Below are positions 24,794-32,625 of a stretch of 64,000 nucleotides of DNA, in pieces (the stretch's first letter is position 1; each line of letters starts with the position of its first letter). The notes below the pieces were generated by a model, which saw only the letters and a program-made list of their open reading frames with translations, made no database searches and was not told the DNA's origin. This DNA is from Nocardia xishanensis NBRC 101358 (GTDB taxonomy: Bacteria; Actinomycetota; Actinomycetes; Mycobacteriales; Mycobacteriaceae): positions 124,001 through 188,000 of the forward strand of contig NZ_BDCF01000009.1 of assembly GCF_001613365.1 (NCBI RefSeq), given 5' to 3'. A program made the translations under genes and the position numbers.

Positions 24794-25455
24794 TGGCGGA
24801 GATCGAGGGCGTGCGCGAGTGGCTGAACCGCTCCGCCGAGTTCCTCCGCGACCAGATGCGCTGGTTCGCCGCCCAGCTCGTGCCCGGGTCGGCGCCGTAC
24901 GTGGTCATCCCGAAGCATCCCAGCCAGGTGGACTGGGCCGATCCGCCCCGCCACCGATTCGAGGCCCTCGCCAACCTGTCCGGCCCGCCGGATCCGTCCC
25001 GCGCCGACCGCGCGGCTCAGGTGCTGCACACCGCAGGCTGGGCCGTCCAGGTGCATCGTGATCCGCAGGCGCCGACGGTTGTCGTCGTCCGCGGCGATCG
25101 CGAGGGCTACTGTCTGCAAGCCCGCATCGAGGACGGCTACGGCGGCATCGTCCTGCTCGGCGAAACACCCGACATTCAGCTCCACCAACCGGATCCGCCT
25201 GCCGCCCGCCCCGCCCCGGCCGTCACCCCGGACACCGTCAGCGAGGGCGCCGTCCTCTGCTACGAATGCGACGGCCAGGGCCTGTGCCCCACCTGCCACG
25301 GCACCGGCTGGACCAAGGCGCCCACAGCCACCGGCCGCCACCGTTGCCGCACCTGTCAGGGGTCACGGGTGTGCCCGATCTGCGGGGGAGCGGGCGAACT
25401 CCGCATCACCGAGTTGTCCGACGACGACCGCATCCACTACCCGCATATTTCCTAA
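24793..25455 (+). CDS. Small protein with DnaJ-type zinc finger, coupled to the giant gene
   Basis: 220 residues. ATG overlaps the TAA of the giant gene (TAATG), a sign of translational coupling. The N-terminal part has a helix (REWLNRSAEFLRDQMRWFAAQLV) and an alpha/beta fold with VVVVRGDREGYCLQARIEDG that I do not recognise. The C-terminus carries four Cys pairs: CYECDGQGLCPTCHGTGW, then CRTCQG and CPICGGAG, the CxxCxGxG pattern of the DnaJ zinc-finger domain, able to hold two zinc ions. No J domain is present. Tight linkage suggests a dedicated chaperone, adaptor or immunity factor for the giant protein; which one cannot be decided from sequence. Confidence 0.85.
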   Translation: MAEIEGVREWLNRSAEFLRDQMRWFAAQLVPGSAPYVVIPKHPSQVDWADPPRHRFEALANLSGPPDPSRADRAAQVLHTAGWAVQVHRDPQAPTVVVVRGDREGYCLQARIEDGYGGIVLLGETPDIQLHQPDPPAARPAPAVTPDTVSEGAVLCYECDGQGLCPTCHGTGWTKAPTATGRHRCRTCQGSRVCPICGGAGELRITELSDDDRIHYPHIS

Positions 25456-25468
25456 CCGTTTCTTAGGA
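25450..25468. promoter_or_regulatory. Inverted repeat TCCTAA-N7-TTAGGA at the 3' end of the zinc-finger gene
   Basis: A perfect 6-bp inverted repeat that includes the stop codon of the preceding gene. No T-run follows. It may be a small terminator hairpin or an operator for the ESX operon. Confidence 0.3.
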
Positions 25469-25488
25469 CTTTCCTTGGCGGCCACCAT

Positions 25489-25577
25489 GTTCGGATAGCA
25501 ACGAACGAGCGATAATGTCCGAACGTTCGGACCTCTTGCGCTGCTGAGGCTTACGGGTCGTCCGTAGATGTTCGGAC
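25489..25577. promoter_or_regulatory. Cluster of GTTCGGA(C) sites with a perfect 16-bp palindrome: candidate operator
   Basis: GTCCGAACGTTCGGAC at 25517-25532 is a perfect palindrome. Half-sites GTTCGGA and GTTCGGAC lie at 25489-25495 and 25570-25577, in the same orientation as its right half. A GATAAT box (25511-25516) abuts the palindrome, so a bound regulator could block RNA polymerase. The next gene is the first of the ESX substrate cluster. The regulator is unknown. Confidence 0.45.
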
Positions 25578-25664
25578 AGTGATTCCGTGACAAGATGGAC
25601 GTAAGACGGCACACGGGCGCACGTGACAGTCCCGGAGTTTCGGAGATAGTCGAGGAGTACGAGT

Positions 25665-27800
25665 ATGCCACCCAGAGACGACGATGGCGGCACCACGAAG
25701 CCCCCGATCCCTGAGCTGAAGGTGCCCGGTCACTGGGGTGATCTGAAGAACCGTGTGTCCGGTGACAAGGAGTGGCTCAAGTTCGACCCGCAATCCGCGG
25801 TCCAACTGGGTCAGGCGATCTCGGACCTGCGCGAGGAATTCCGGGCGTTGCGCCGTACCACGGAACTCATCCAATGGCTGCCGAACTTCGCCGAAGTAGC
25901 CGTCGGACTGCATTCCGGCAATGCCCTCGCCAGCAAGTTCGCTCAGCAGGGTGTCGAGATGTATCGGATTCTGGACGCGCACACCAGAGTTCTCGACGAC
26001 ATGCTCGACACAGTAGTCGCTGCGGGCAAGAACATGGTTAACGCCGAGAGCACCAACGAGGAAGAGCTGCGTCGGCAGTTGGACACGATCAGCTCCACGA
26101 CCAAGAGCACGCCGATGGGGGACTACTCGAAGCGCAACATCCCGAAACCAACGGATCAATTGGATACCGACCTGTGGGGGGATGGCAAGTTCGAAAAGAC
26201 TAGAAACGGAAAAGACGAGCACGGCAATAAGAGATACGACGACTGGGTACCCCCCGCCAAAGACAACCCCTACAAGGTCAAAGGCGATCGAGAACAACCG
26301 GATCTCAAGGCTGCCGGATACGAGAAGACCGCGATAAACGCCGAGCCGGCGCCGGGCTGGGACGCGCTCTACCAGAACGGGAAGTACCTGGAACGGTACA
26401 AGCCTTGGACGGATGTGGTCGATGCCGCCGCGAATTGGGGCGCCATCGGCGACACTCTCAACACGCAGAAGACCGCTTTCGGCAACAAGGTGGAGAGCGC
26501 GGTCAACGGCCAGTCGAAATGGGAGGGGGCCGGCGCCACGGCGATGCAGGCCGCGCTCTCGGCCTACGGCCGGTCCATCGAGCCGCTGGCGCAGAGTGCG
26601 AAGCAAACCCAGTCGATTCTCGGATATGTCGCGGGCTTCCTGGTGGATACCGAATACTGGGCGCCTGATCAACCGAAGGAAGAACTGGACGATTCCTATT
26701 GGTTGTCGGACCGGCAGAGTCTTTTCCAAGAGACCTATATCCGCGGTGTCGACTTCACCGCCGACAAGATCCCTACGCTCAGCCCGCCGACGACAGCTTT
26801 CAATGGGGTGGAGCCGGTCCAGTTCGATCCGAAGGACACCAATAGAGACGGCAAGGTCGACAAAGGCGATTTCGACCCCAGGGACAAGAACCAGGACGGC
26901 AAGGTCGACGAAAAGGACTTCGATCCCAAGGATCTCAACCGCGACGGCAAGGTCGACGAGAACGAGCAGAAGCTCGGTGGTCCCGGTCCCGGTCCCGGTA
27001 TCGGTCCTGGCCCTGGTCCGGCGAAACTCAAGGCAGGCCCTGGTCCCGGTCCCGGCCTGACAGCGGAACAGAAGAAGGCGCAGGCGAAAGCGACGGAGCG
27101 CGCCGAGGAGGAGCAGAAGAAGGCCGCCGAGTTCGCTGAGCAACAGCGCAGGGACGCGGCCCGGCGCGCGAAGGAACAAGAGGCCTACGAGAAGACGCAG
27201 CGGGCCGAGAACGATCGTCGGCAGGCCGAGGCCGAGCAGCGCGCCAAGGACGCGGCCGCGCGGCAAGAGGCCGACCAGCAGCAGCAGCGGGCGCAAGCCG
27301 CTGCGAGGGAAGGCGCGTCGGCGGCACAGCAGGCCGCCCAGCAAGGTCTACAGGCCGCGCAGCAGGCTGTGCAGGAAGCCCTCCAGGGCGGCCAGAAGGG
27401 TGCGAGCGAGGCGCTGGCGGCCGCGCAGCAAGCCGCGCAGAACGCGTTGACCAACGGCATGCCGAAGGTGGGCGACTTGGCGTCGAAACTCGGTGGCCCC
27501 GGGCCTGGCCCCGGCTCCCTGGCAAAGGGATTGGGTCTGACCGAAGCCGCGAAGCTGTTCCCCCGCGCGGGCGCCGCCACGACGGTGACATCCGCCGGAA
27601 CCGGTCTCGGCGGGATCGGCCGGGCCGGGGCAGCCGCGCAGGCGACGCCCGGTTCTCCCGGCCCCGCCGGTGCCGCGGGTCAGGGCGCGGGCCAGGGCCA
27701 GCAGAACTACAAGCGTCCTGCCTACCTCGAATCCGACCAGCACCTGGACGAACTGCTCGGTGAGGCGCCGAAGGTGGTCAGGCCGGTGGTCGAACAGTGA
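25665..27800 (+). CDS. Putative ESX substrate with EF-hand-like calcium loops and Gln/Ala coiled coil
   Basis: 711 residues; GAGGAG lies shortly before the ATG. The N-terminal half is helical and has MYRILD, matching the YxxxD/E type VII export motif, and later a WXG-type turn SKWEGAGATAM. At aa 391-434 three 12-residue loops follow each other every 16 residues: DTNRDGKVDKGD, DKNQDGKVDEKD and DLNRDGKVDENE, with D-N-D-G-V-D/E at EF-hand positions 1-3-5-6-8-12. A Gly-Pro linker, a long charged coiled coil and a Gln/Ala-rich C-terminal part follow. No signal peptide. By position and layout it resembles large secreted ESX proteins such as EspB/EspK, but it is not a clear orthologue. Calcium binding is inferred from the loops. 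The stop overlaps the next start (GTGA). Confidence 0.85.
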   Translation: MPPRDDDGGTTKPPIPELKVPGHWGDLKNRVSGDKEWLKFDPQSAVQLGQAISDLREEFRALRRTTELIQWLPNFAEVAVGLHSGNALASKFAQQGVEMYRILDAHTRVLDDMLDTVVAAGKNMVNAESTNEEELRRQLDTISSTTKSTPMGDYSKRNIPKPTDQLDTDLWGDGKFEKTRNGKDEHGNKRYDDWVPPAKDNPYKVKGDREQPDLKAAGYEKTAINAEPAPGWDALYQNGKYLERYKPWTDVVDAAANWGAIGDTLNTQKTAFGNKVESAVNGQSKWEGAGATAMQAALSAYGRSIEPLAQSAKQTQSILGYVAGFLVDTEYWAPDQPKEELDDSYWLSDRQSLFQETYIRGVDFTADKIPTLSPPTTAFNGVEPVQFDPKDTNRDGKVDKGDFDPRDKNQDGKVDEKDFDPKDLNRDGKVDENEQKLGGPGPGPGIGPGPGPAKLKAGPGPGPGLTAEQKKAQAKATERAEEEQKKAAEFAEQQRRDAARRAKEQEAYEKTQRAENDRRQAEAEQRAKDAAARQEADQQQQRAQAAAREGASAAQQAAQQGLQAAQQAVQEALQGGQKGASEALAAAQQAAQNALTNGMPKVGDLASKLGGPGPGPGSLAKGLGLTEAAKLFPRAGAATTVTSAGTGLGGIGRAGAAAQATPGSPGPAGAAGQGAGQGQQNYKRPAYLESDQHLDELLGEAPKVVRPVVEQ
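26835..26966 (+). repeat. Three 48-bp repeats coding EF-hand-like loops
   Basis: Loops at 26835-26870, 26883-26918 and 26931-26966, each with a DGKVD core, spaced 16 codons apart. Isolated EF-hand or dockerin-type loops bind Ca2+ outside cells, where calcium is high, which suits a secreted protein. Confidence 0.8.
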
Positions 27801-28615
27801 GCCGCACTTGGAAATTCACCGATCACGAGTTCATGGCTTTGTGGTCGCGGATCAAGGGCGCCAACCTGCCGCAACCTTTTACCTTCATCAGCGACCTGCC
27901 CAGCCATGAAGCCTATGTCCGGGAATTGCGCCGGGTCCGCGAGAGTTGGCGTGGCACAGAGGATCTGGTCCGCGATCGGATGGCCGAAGATGTGCTGAGT
28001 CCGGATCTCGGCTTGATTGTTCGTGCCTTCGACCCGAGTGACCACCGGCGCATCGACGGCCGCATCCGGCTGCTCGCGGTGCGCCGGGAGGAACGCGGAT
28101 ACGTGGTGAAGCAGTTGCCCGGCCGGACCTTCGAGCACGCGGGCGGTTACACGGTGACCGAATGTGATCCGCTCGCGTTGGCGCGCTTGGTGGTCGAGGA
28201 ACTGCCGAAGGTCGACGCCGGGAAGAACGGCAGTATCAAACTGCCGATGCCCAATGACCAGGAGATGGACCACAGTGCCGGGACTTCCGGCCTGTGGGAC
28301 GACCCCTACGGCGGGTCCAGCTCGGCATCGACCGCTGCCGCGAAGTTCGAGAGCACGGTCGCGACGATGCAGGGCACGATCGAGGTTTTCCAAGGCAGGT
28401 CGATCTTCGGCCCTCGCGGACAGATCCAGCGTGTGCTCGAATGGCGTGACCTGCCCGACGACGGACGGTACGTGATCGCACCGTCCTCGCCACCGATCGC
28501 TCAAGCGGCCGACGCGGCTCGGTTCGTCACCATGATCAATACCGAGATCGCGACGGTCGTCCGAGCCATCAAAGACGAGCGAATGTCGCAGGGCGCATAC
28601 GACTTACCGGCGTGA
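27797..28615 (+). CDS. espG: EspG-family ESX secretion chaperone (first copy)
   Basis: 272 residues. GTG overlaps the preceding TGA (GTGA), so it is likely translated with the EF-hand protein. The start WKFTDHEFMALWSRI, the middle RGYVVKQLPGRTF, the LVVEELPKVDAG helix and a C-terminal part with VLEWRDLPDDGRYVI fit the EspG fold. EspG proteins bind the hydrophobic tip of PPE proteins in the cytosol and keep PE/PPE pairs soluble for export. A second EspG lies at 32622, so the locus probably has two client sets. The 3' end has a duplicated remnant just downstream. Confidence 0.85.
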   Translation: MSRTWKFTDHEFMALWSRIKGANLPQPFTFISDLPSHEAYVRELRRVRESWRGTEDLVRDRMAEDVLSPDLGLIVRAFDPSDHRRIDGRIRLLAVRREERGYVVKQLPGRTFEHAGGYTVTECDPLALARLVVEELPKVDAGKNGSIKLPMPNDQEMDHSAGTSGLWDDPYGGSSSASTAAAKFESTVATMQGTIEVFQGRSIFGPRGQIQRVLEWRDLPDDGRYVIAPSSPPIAQAADAARFVTMINTEIATVVRAIKDERMSQGAYDLPA

Positions 28616-28674
28616 TCGATGTCGCGGTCGCCGAGGTGATCCGGGCGGTCGAGGACGAGCGGATGAACCTCTGA
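28612..28674 (+). pseudogene. Duplicated 3' remnant of an espG gene
   Basis: A 20-codon frame starting at a GTGA overlap with the espG stop ends at TGA 28672-28674. It encodes VAEVIRAVEDERMNL, clearly related to the end of the upstream EspG (IATVVRAIKDERMS). The simplest reading is that a paralogue's tail was left behind when the espG 3' end was replaced by recombination. Confidence 0.55.
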
Positions 28675-28718
28675 GATTGGGACATACACTGAGCAACAGG
28701 CGATGAGGGGTTGATGCG

Positions 28719-29033
28719 ATGTCCACAGCGGCGAATATCAGCGGCACGATTTCGGTGCGCACCACCGAACAGGGCTTGCCGCTGGCTATTTCGGTTGAAA
28801 CGGATGAGCTGCGGCGGAATCCGGCCGAGCTGGCGAATCAGATCATGCGGTTGTGCCGTCAGGCGGCGAACCGGGCCGGGCTGGCGCGGCGGGAGGAGTT
28901 GCAGGCGGCGGGGTTGACCAACCAGCAGCTCGCGCTGACCGGGTTGCCGAAGCCGGAGGATGTCGCGGCGCAGGAGTGGGTCGAGGAAGAAGAGTACGAC
29001 GAAGAGCCGCAGAGCTGGTTGAGGGAAGCTTGA
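28719..29033 (+). CDS. DUF2694/YbaB-like ESX-associated protein
   Basis: 104 residues with a strand-rich start (GTISVRTTEQGLPLAISVE) followed by a helix DELRRNPAELANQIMRLCRQAA and an acidic C-terminus. The layout is like the YbaB-type small proteins coded in ESX-1-like loci (EspL / DUF2694). Their role is cytosolic; some stabilise other Esp proteins. A GAGGGG lies before the ATG. The gene is followed at 1 bp by the tandem mini-ORF element. Confidence 0.6.
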   Translation: MSTAANISGTISVRTTEQGLPLAISVETDELRRNPAELANQIMRLCRQAANRAGLARREELQAAGLTNQQLALTGLPKPEDVAAQEWVEEEEYDEEPQSWLREA

Positions 29034-29034
29034 C

Positions 29035-29188
29035 ATGAGCGAACGCAGAGAGCGAATCGTGTGCCAGTGTGCGGTACGCATGCCGGAGCCGAGCGTCAGC
29101 GAGGCGGAGGCATGAGCGAACGCAGAGAGCGAATCATGTGCCAGTGTGCGGTACGCATGCCGGAGCCGAGCGTCAGCGAGGCGGAGGC
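29035..29188 (+). repeat. Two 77-bp tandem repeats forming ATGA-linked mini-ORFs
   Basis: Copies at 29035-29111 and 29112-29188 are almost identical (gtg/atg difference). Each holds a 26-codon ORF beginning MSERRERI and ending MPEPSVSEAEA, whose TGA overlaps the ATG of the next copy (ATGA). The second copy's TGA overlaps the ATG of the YbaB-like gene in the same way. The first starts 1 bp after the preceding stop. Ribosomes could thus pass from gene to gene through the element. It shares the core GGAGCCGAGCGTCAGCGAGG with the repeats before eccC. Confidence 0.85.
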
Positions 29189-29500
29189 ATGAGTACCAAC
29201 CCGGTGATGGACGAGATCGAGGCGCGGGCGCAGCGGGCGCTCAATCGGTTGCGCGATCTCGGCGACGAGATGGCGAAGGTGCGCGAGCAGGAGTCGTCGG
29301 AGTACGGTGCGGTCACTGTCGAGGTCGACGGCAGCGGAGCCTTGCGGGACTTGCGATTCACCAGTGCGGTGTCGCGAATGTCACCCGGTGAATTCGAGCA
29401 GGCGGTGGTTTCCACGGCCCATCGCGCGGCGGCCAAAGCCATGGCCAGGATGGGTGAACTCATCACCGAGTTCAATGAAGAGTCCGCAGCTCAGGCATGA
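29189..29500 (+). CDS. YbaB/EbfC-family protein of the ESX locus
   Basis: 103 residues. The ATG at 29189 has GGCGGAGG just upstream and overlaps the stop of the second mini-ORF; a longer frame upstream exists only because the repeat is open. The helix MDEIEARAQRALNRLRDLGDEMAKV, the strand pair AVTVEVDGSGALRDLRFT and a long C-terminal helix are the YbaB/EbfC pattern, a dimeric nucleoid-associated fold. In ESX loci such proteins accompany substrates. Confidence 0.75.
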   Translation: MSTNPVMDEIEARAQRALNRLRDLGDEMAKVREQESSEYGAVTVEVDGSGALRDLRFTSAVSRMSPGEFEQAVVSTAHRAAAKAMARMGELITEFNEESAAQA

Positions 29501-29552
29501 TGCGGCACCAAAGATTTACTCTCCCTTAAGATTTTCCACCCGAATGTTTACT

Positions 29553-29583
29553 GCGTGACTCATCCTGTGATCCGGTATATTCG
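29553..29583 (+). promoter_or_regulatory. Candidate promoter before the espC-like gene
   Basis: TATATT at 29576-29581 fits a -10 box; GTGACT at 29555-29560 is a weak -35 with 15-bp spacing. The surrounding 29500-29600 is the most AT-rich stretch of the locus. It would serve the espC/espA/PE/PPE/espG operon. Confidence 0.35.
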
Positions 29584-29624
29584 GACTGGTCGTTCCAATC
29601 ATATTCGCGCAGAGGGTGTTTCCG

Positions 29625-29966
29625 ATGCCTCACGGTTTTGACATCAATCCCTGGCCCCATGTGGTCGCCGAACCTGACGCGATTCGGGCCTACGCGGACA
29701 CCGCTGCGGCGTGTGCCGCCAGCGTGGCGAGCGCCGGCTCGGTGAACCAGGCGGCCACCATGGCGGCGGCCATCCCGGTGTTCGGTTTGATCGGTCAGGA
29801 TTTCCTCGCCTCCTTCGCGGTGGCGCAGGCCAATCACCTCACCTCGGTCGCCGAGCTGGCCTACGTGCACGGCATGACGGCGCTGACCTGCCAGCAGGCC
29901 GCCGCCGAATACCAAGTGACGGACGGGCTCTCGGGCTCCGATATCGATACGGTCGGTCGAGCCTGA
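29625..29966 (+). CDS. EspC-like type VII secreted protein
   Basis: 113 residues. ATG 29625 is preferred: AGAGGG ends 8 bp upstream, whereas the in-frame GTG at 29616 would sit on it. Two amphipathic helices and a C-terminal YQVTD (YxxxD export motif) fit the EspC / ESX-excreted family (PF10824). The stop overlaps the start of the EspA-like gene (TGATG), as espC and espA are paired in mycobacteria. Likely exported as a complex with the next product. Confidence 0.7.
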   Translation: MPHGFDINPWPHVVAEPDAIRAYADTAAACAASVASAGSVNQAATMAAAIPVFGLIGQDFLASFAVAQANHLTSVAELAYVHGMTALTCQQAAAEYQVTDGLSGSDIDTVGRA

Positions 29967-31324
29967 TGTCGGAGCTGGTCGATCAGTCGGTATTGGACAT
30001 GCTGCGCCAGAGCGCGGTGGGTCCGATGTTGGACCGGCCGGTGAACAGTGTCCTCGCGGACATGGGCCTGCCGCAGCTGCCCGAAATTCCGCTGATGCCA
30101 CCGATTCCCGGCCTGCCGCCGCTACCGGTGATCGACCTGTCCCTGTTGGCCAAGCCGCTTACCGATCTGGCCGCCACCTTCGGCACCGGCCAGTTCCCCG
30201 CGCCCGCACCGGCCGCCGCGCCCGCGGCCACCGGCGATCCGGCTGCGCAACCAGTCGGCGCCGACCCGGCCGCCGCTCCTGTCATCGACCCGACCCAGGT
30301 ACTGAGCCAGGTCTCCAGCGTCGTCTCGACGGTGGTGCAGCTGGGCAGCACGGCGCTCACGATGGCGATGCAGCTGTGGCAGAGTCAGGCCGCGGCCGCC
30401 GCCGAGGAAAAAGGCAAAGAGGCGCAGAAGGACGGCGGCAAGATCGCCGCCCAGGCAGCGCAGGAGTCGGTCGGCGTCGCCTCCGCCGCGACCTCGGTCG
30501 CCATCGGCGGCGCGACGATGGCGGCCATCATCGCCAAGTACATGGCACAGGTCGCGGCCTCCGCGCCGTTCCTCTCGACCCCCGGCGGCCAGGCCTTCCT
30601 GGTCGCCTCCACCATCGAGACGATGGCCGAGGCCACGGCGACGGTGGCGAAGACGCGCGCCGAAATGACTGTGCACAGCGCCGAGATGACGGCCACGGGT
30701 CAGAAGGTGCCCGTCACCGATGCCCCCAAGGGCATGGACCAGATGCAGATGCTGAGCATGCTGATGCAGATGATCCCCACGCTGACCAGCGCGGTGAAGT
30801 CCGGCATGGACTCGGCTGTCTCGCTGCACAAGACATTGAATCCGGTGGCCTCCGCCAATCCGGCGCTGGAAAAGGACAAGGCCGAGCACGCGGAGCTGGG
30901 CAAGAGCGCGGCGAAGTCCGGTGGTGGTGGCGGGGGTGTCGGTGGTGGCGGCGGTGCCGTGGCCGCCGCGGCGCGCCAGCTCAGCCCCTGGGCCGGTGGC
31001 CGCACGGTCGGCAATCTGGGCGCGGCCGGCGTGAACGGCGTTGGCAACCCGGCCTCGGCGATGCAGGCCGGCGCCAGTTCGGCGGCCCGCAGCAGCAGCA
31101 CCACGGCGGCCAGCTCACCGGGCGGCATGATGCCGATGTCACCGATGGCCGCGGGCATGGGCCGCGGCGCGGAGGACGCCGCGAACGGCTTGCGCGGCGA
31201 GCTGGTGTCCGCCTCGCACGGTAACGAGGTGGTGGGCGACATCGAAGGCGCCTCGCTGCCGGTGGTCGGCGCGGCCAACGCCGATGGACTCAACGAACCG
31301 CCGGACCAGGCACTCACCCTCTGA
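29966..31324 (+). CDS. EspA/EspE-like ESX substrate, hydrophobic Ala/Gly-rich
   Basis: 452 residues from the ATG that overlaps the espC-like TGA. The layout is a Pro-rich N-terminus (PIPGLPPLPVIDLSLLAKPL), a helix with VSSVVSTVVQLGSTALTMAMQLWQ, long Ala-rich helices, Met-rich MDQMQMLSMLMQMIP, then a Gly-rich linker and a disordered C-terminus. This is the EspA/EspE layout. EspA-type proteins are secreted by ESX-1 and form surface multimers. Sequence identity cannot be judged by eye, so the family call rests on layout and the EspC neighbour. Confidence 0.6.
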   Translation: MSELVDQSVLDMLRQSAVGPMLDRPVNSVLADMGLPQLPEIPLMPPIPGLPPLPVIDLSLLAKPLTDLAATFGTGQFPAPAPAAAPAATGDPAAQPVGADPAAAPVIDPTQVLSQVSSVVSTVVQLGSTALTMAMQLWQSQAAAAAEEKGKEAQKDGGKIAAQAAQESVGVASAATSVAIGGATMAAIIAKYMAQVAASAPFLSTPGGQAFLVASTIETMAEATATVAKTRAEMTVHSAEMTATGQKVPVTDAPKGMDQMQMLSMLMQMIPTLTSAVKSGMDSAVSLHKTLNPVASANPALEKDKAEHAELGKSAAKSGGGGGGVGGGGGAVAAAARQLSPWAGGRTVGNLGAAGVNGVGNPASAMQAGASSAARSSSTTAASSPGGMMPMSPMAAGMGRGAEDAANGLRGELVSASHGNEVVGDIEGASLPVVGAANADGLNEPPDQALTL

Positions 31325-31336
31325 TAGGAGGACGTC

Positions 31337-31633
31337 ATGGAATTCGATCGCGCCGGGGCAATCAAGTCCGCCACCGCACTGGACGCCCTCGCGGACCGGC
31401 TGGAAGCCGATCTGAAGGCCAACACGCCCGCCCTGGCCGTGGAAGCCGCTGGGCTGGACGAAGTTTCCCAGCGTGCCGCGCAGACCCTGCGCGGTGTGGC
31501 CGCCTCCTACGACGAAGCCGCGACCGCCGGCGTTCTCGAACTACGCAAACTGGCCGCCGCGCTGCGCTCGCAGTCGCAGTCGCTGGTGGGTATGGATGCC
31601 GAGAACGCCGCTGGTCTCGGGGCGTCGGCCTAG
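31337..31633 (+). CDS. PE-like protein
   Basis: 98 residues with a good AGGAGG before the ATG. The two-helix layout with AAGLDEVSQRAAQTLRGVAASYDEAA matches the PE domain (DEVS...A...F/L....A..Y). The PE motif at the N-terminus is replaced by EF. A canonical C-terminal YxxxD/E is not seen. It is followed at once by a PPE-like gene, so the pair should form a PE/PPE heterodimer for export. Confidence 0.65.
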   Translation: MEFDRAGAIKSATALDALADRLEADLKANTPALAVEAAGLDEVSQRAAQTLRGVAASYDEAATAGVLELRKLAAALRSQSQSLVGMDAENAAGLGASA

Positions 31634-31650
31634 CGCGAAGCGGGGGACAT

Positions 31651-32625
31651 ATGGTCGAACCGCCGATTCCTGGTTTCACCGGCGTGGTCTGGGAAGCCAG
31701 GCCAACGGAGAAACTCGCCCAGGATCTGACCACCGGTCGCGGCGCGGCGCCGATGGCCGAAGCGGCCCAGGCATGGACTCGGCTCGGCGTGAGTTTCGGC
31801 GCGGCCGTGCCCGAGTACGACCAGATCGTCAAGGCCATCGGCGAATCGTGGCGTTCGGAGACGAGCCCGGAGATCCTGGACCGGATCACCAAACTGCGGG
31901 AGTGGCTGCTGGAGGCGGCCGGTTCCGCGGCCCAGAACGCCACCAAGACCGGCTCGCAGGCGCTGGCCTACGAGGTGGCCAGGCTGGCCATGCCGCACGT
32001 CGCCGAGATCGCCGCCTTGGAAGAGGCGAAGAAGGCGGTGGAGGCGATCGGCGCCGGGTTGGGTGCGCCCCTGGTTGGCGCGGCCGCCGATATCGACGCC
32101 GAACAGGATCTGGCCAAGGTCAACGCGGCCCGGGTCATGCGCGTCTACGAAGAGGCGACCAAGCCGCTGGAGGCGCCGTGGACGCAGACCGGGCCACCGG
32201 TCATCGCCAATAGTGCCGCTCTGGAAGCCGAGCGGGCCGCGTCCGAGGTGCGTCCCACGGCCATGCCCACGACCGCCTTGCCGACCTCGTTCGCCGCGGC
32301 GTTCGCCCGGGCCACACCACCGCCGCGAGCGAAGACGGCGTTCACCACGCAGGCCGTGGCCGCCTCCGCGACCGCCGAACCGACCCCGTTGCCCGTGGAA
32401 ACGGCTCCGGTGGCCGGAGATTCGTTGTCGGCGAGCCGCATGGGCACCCCGGCCGCGATGGCGCCCGCAGCGGCGATGCAGGACGACGACCGCACCGTGC
32501 GGGCCGGCGCCGCCTCCGCGCAGCCGGACAAGCCGTTCGAGGTCGAAGCCGGTTTCGCCGCTAGCCCAGCGGTACTCGGCGCAGCCGAACCCGCACCGAA
32601 AGCCACGGCACCGGGGGCGGCATGA
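31651..32625 (+). CDS. PPE-like protein
   Basis: 324 residues. The N-terminal ~150 residues follow the PPE helical bundle: VWEARPTEKLAQDLTTGRGAAP, then AAQAWTRLGVSF and ESWRSETSPEILDRI, close to PPE positions of WxGxxs. The PPE tripeptide itself reads ARP. The rest is a Pro/Ala-rich tail. The stop overlaps the start of the second EspG gene (ATGA), consistent with the EspG binding this PPE. It acts as an exported substrate with the PE-like partner. Confidence 0.65.
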   Translation: MVEPPIPGFTGVVWEARPTEKLAQDLTTGRGAAPMAEAAQAWTRLGVSFGAAVPEYDQIVKAIGESWRSETSPEILDRITKLREWLLEAAGSAAQNATKTGSQALAYEVARLAMPHVAEIAALEEAKKAVEAIGAGLGAPLVGAAADIDAEQDLAKVNAARVMRVYEEATKPLEAPWTQTGPPVIANSAALEAERAASEVRPTAMPTTALPTSFAAAFARATPPPRAKTAFTTQAVAASATAEPTPLPVETAPVAGDSLSASRMGTPAAMAPAAAMQDDDRTVRAGAASAQPDKPFEVEAGFAASPAVLGAAEPAPKATAPGAA

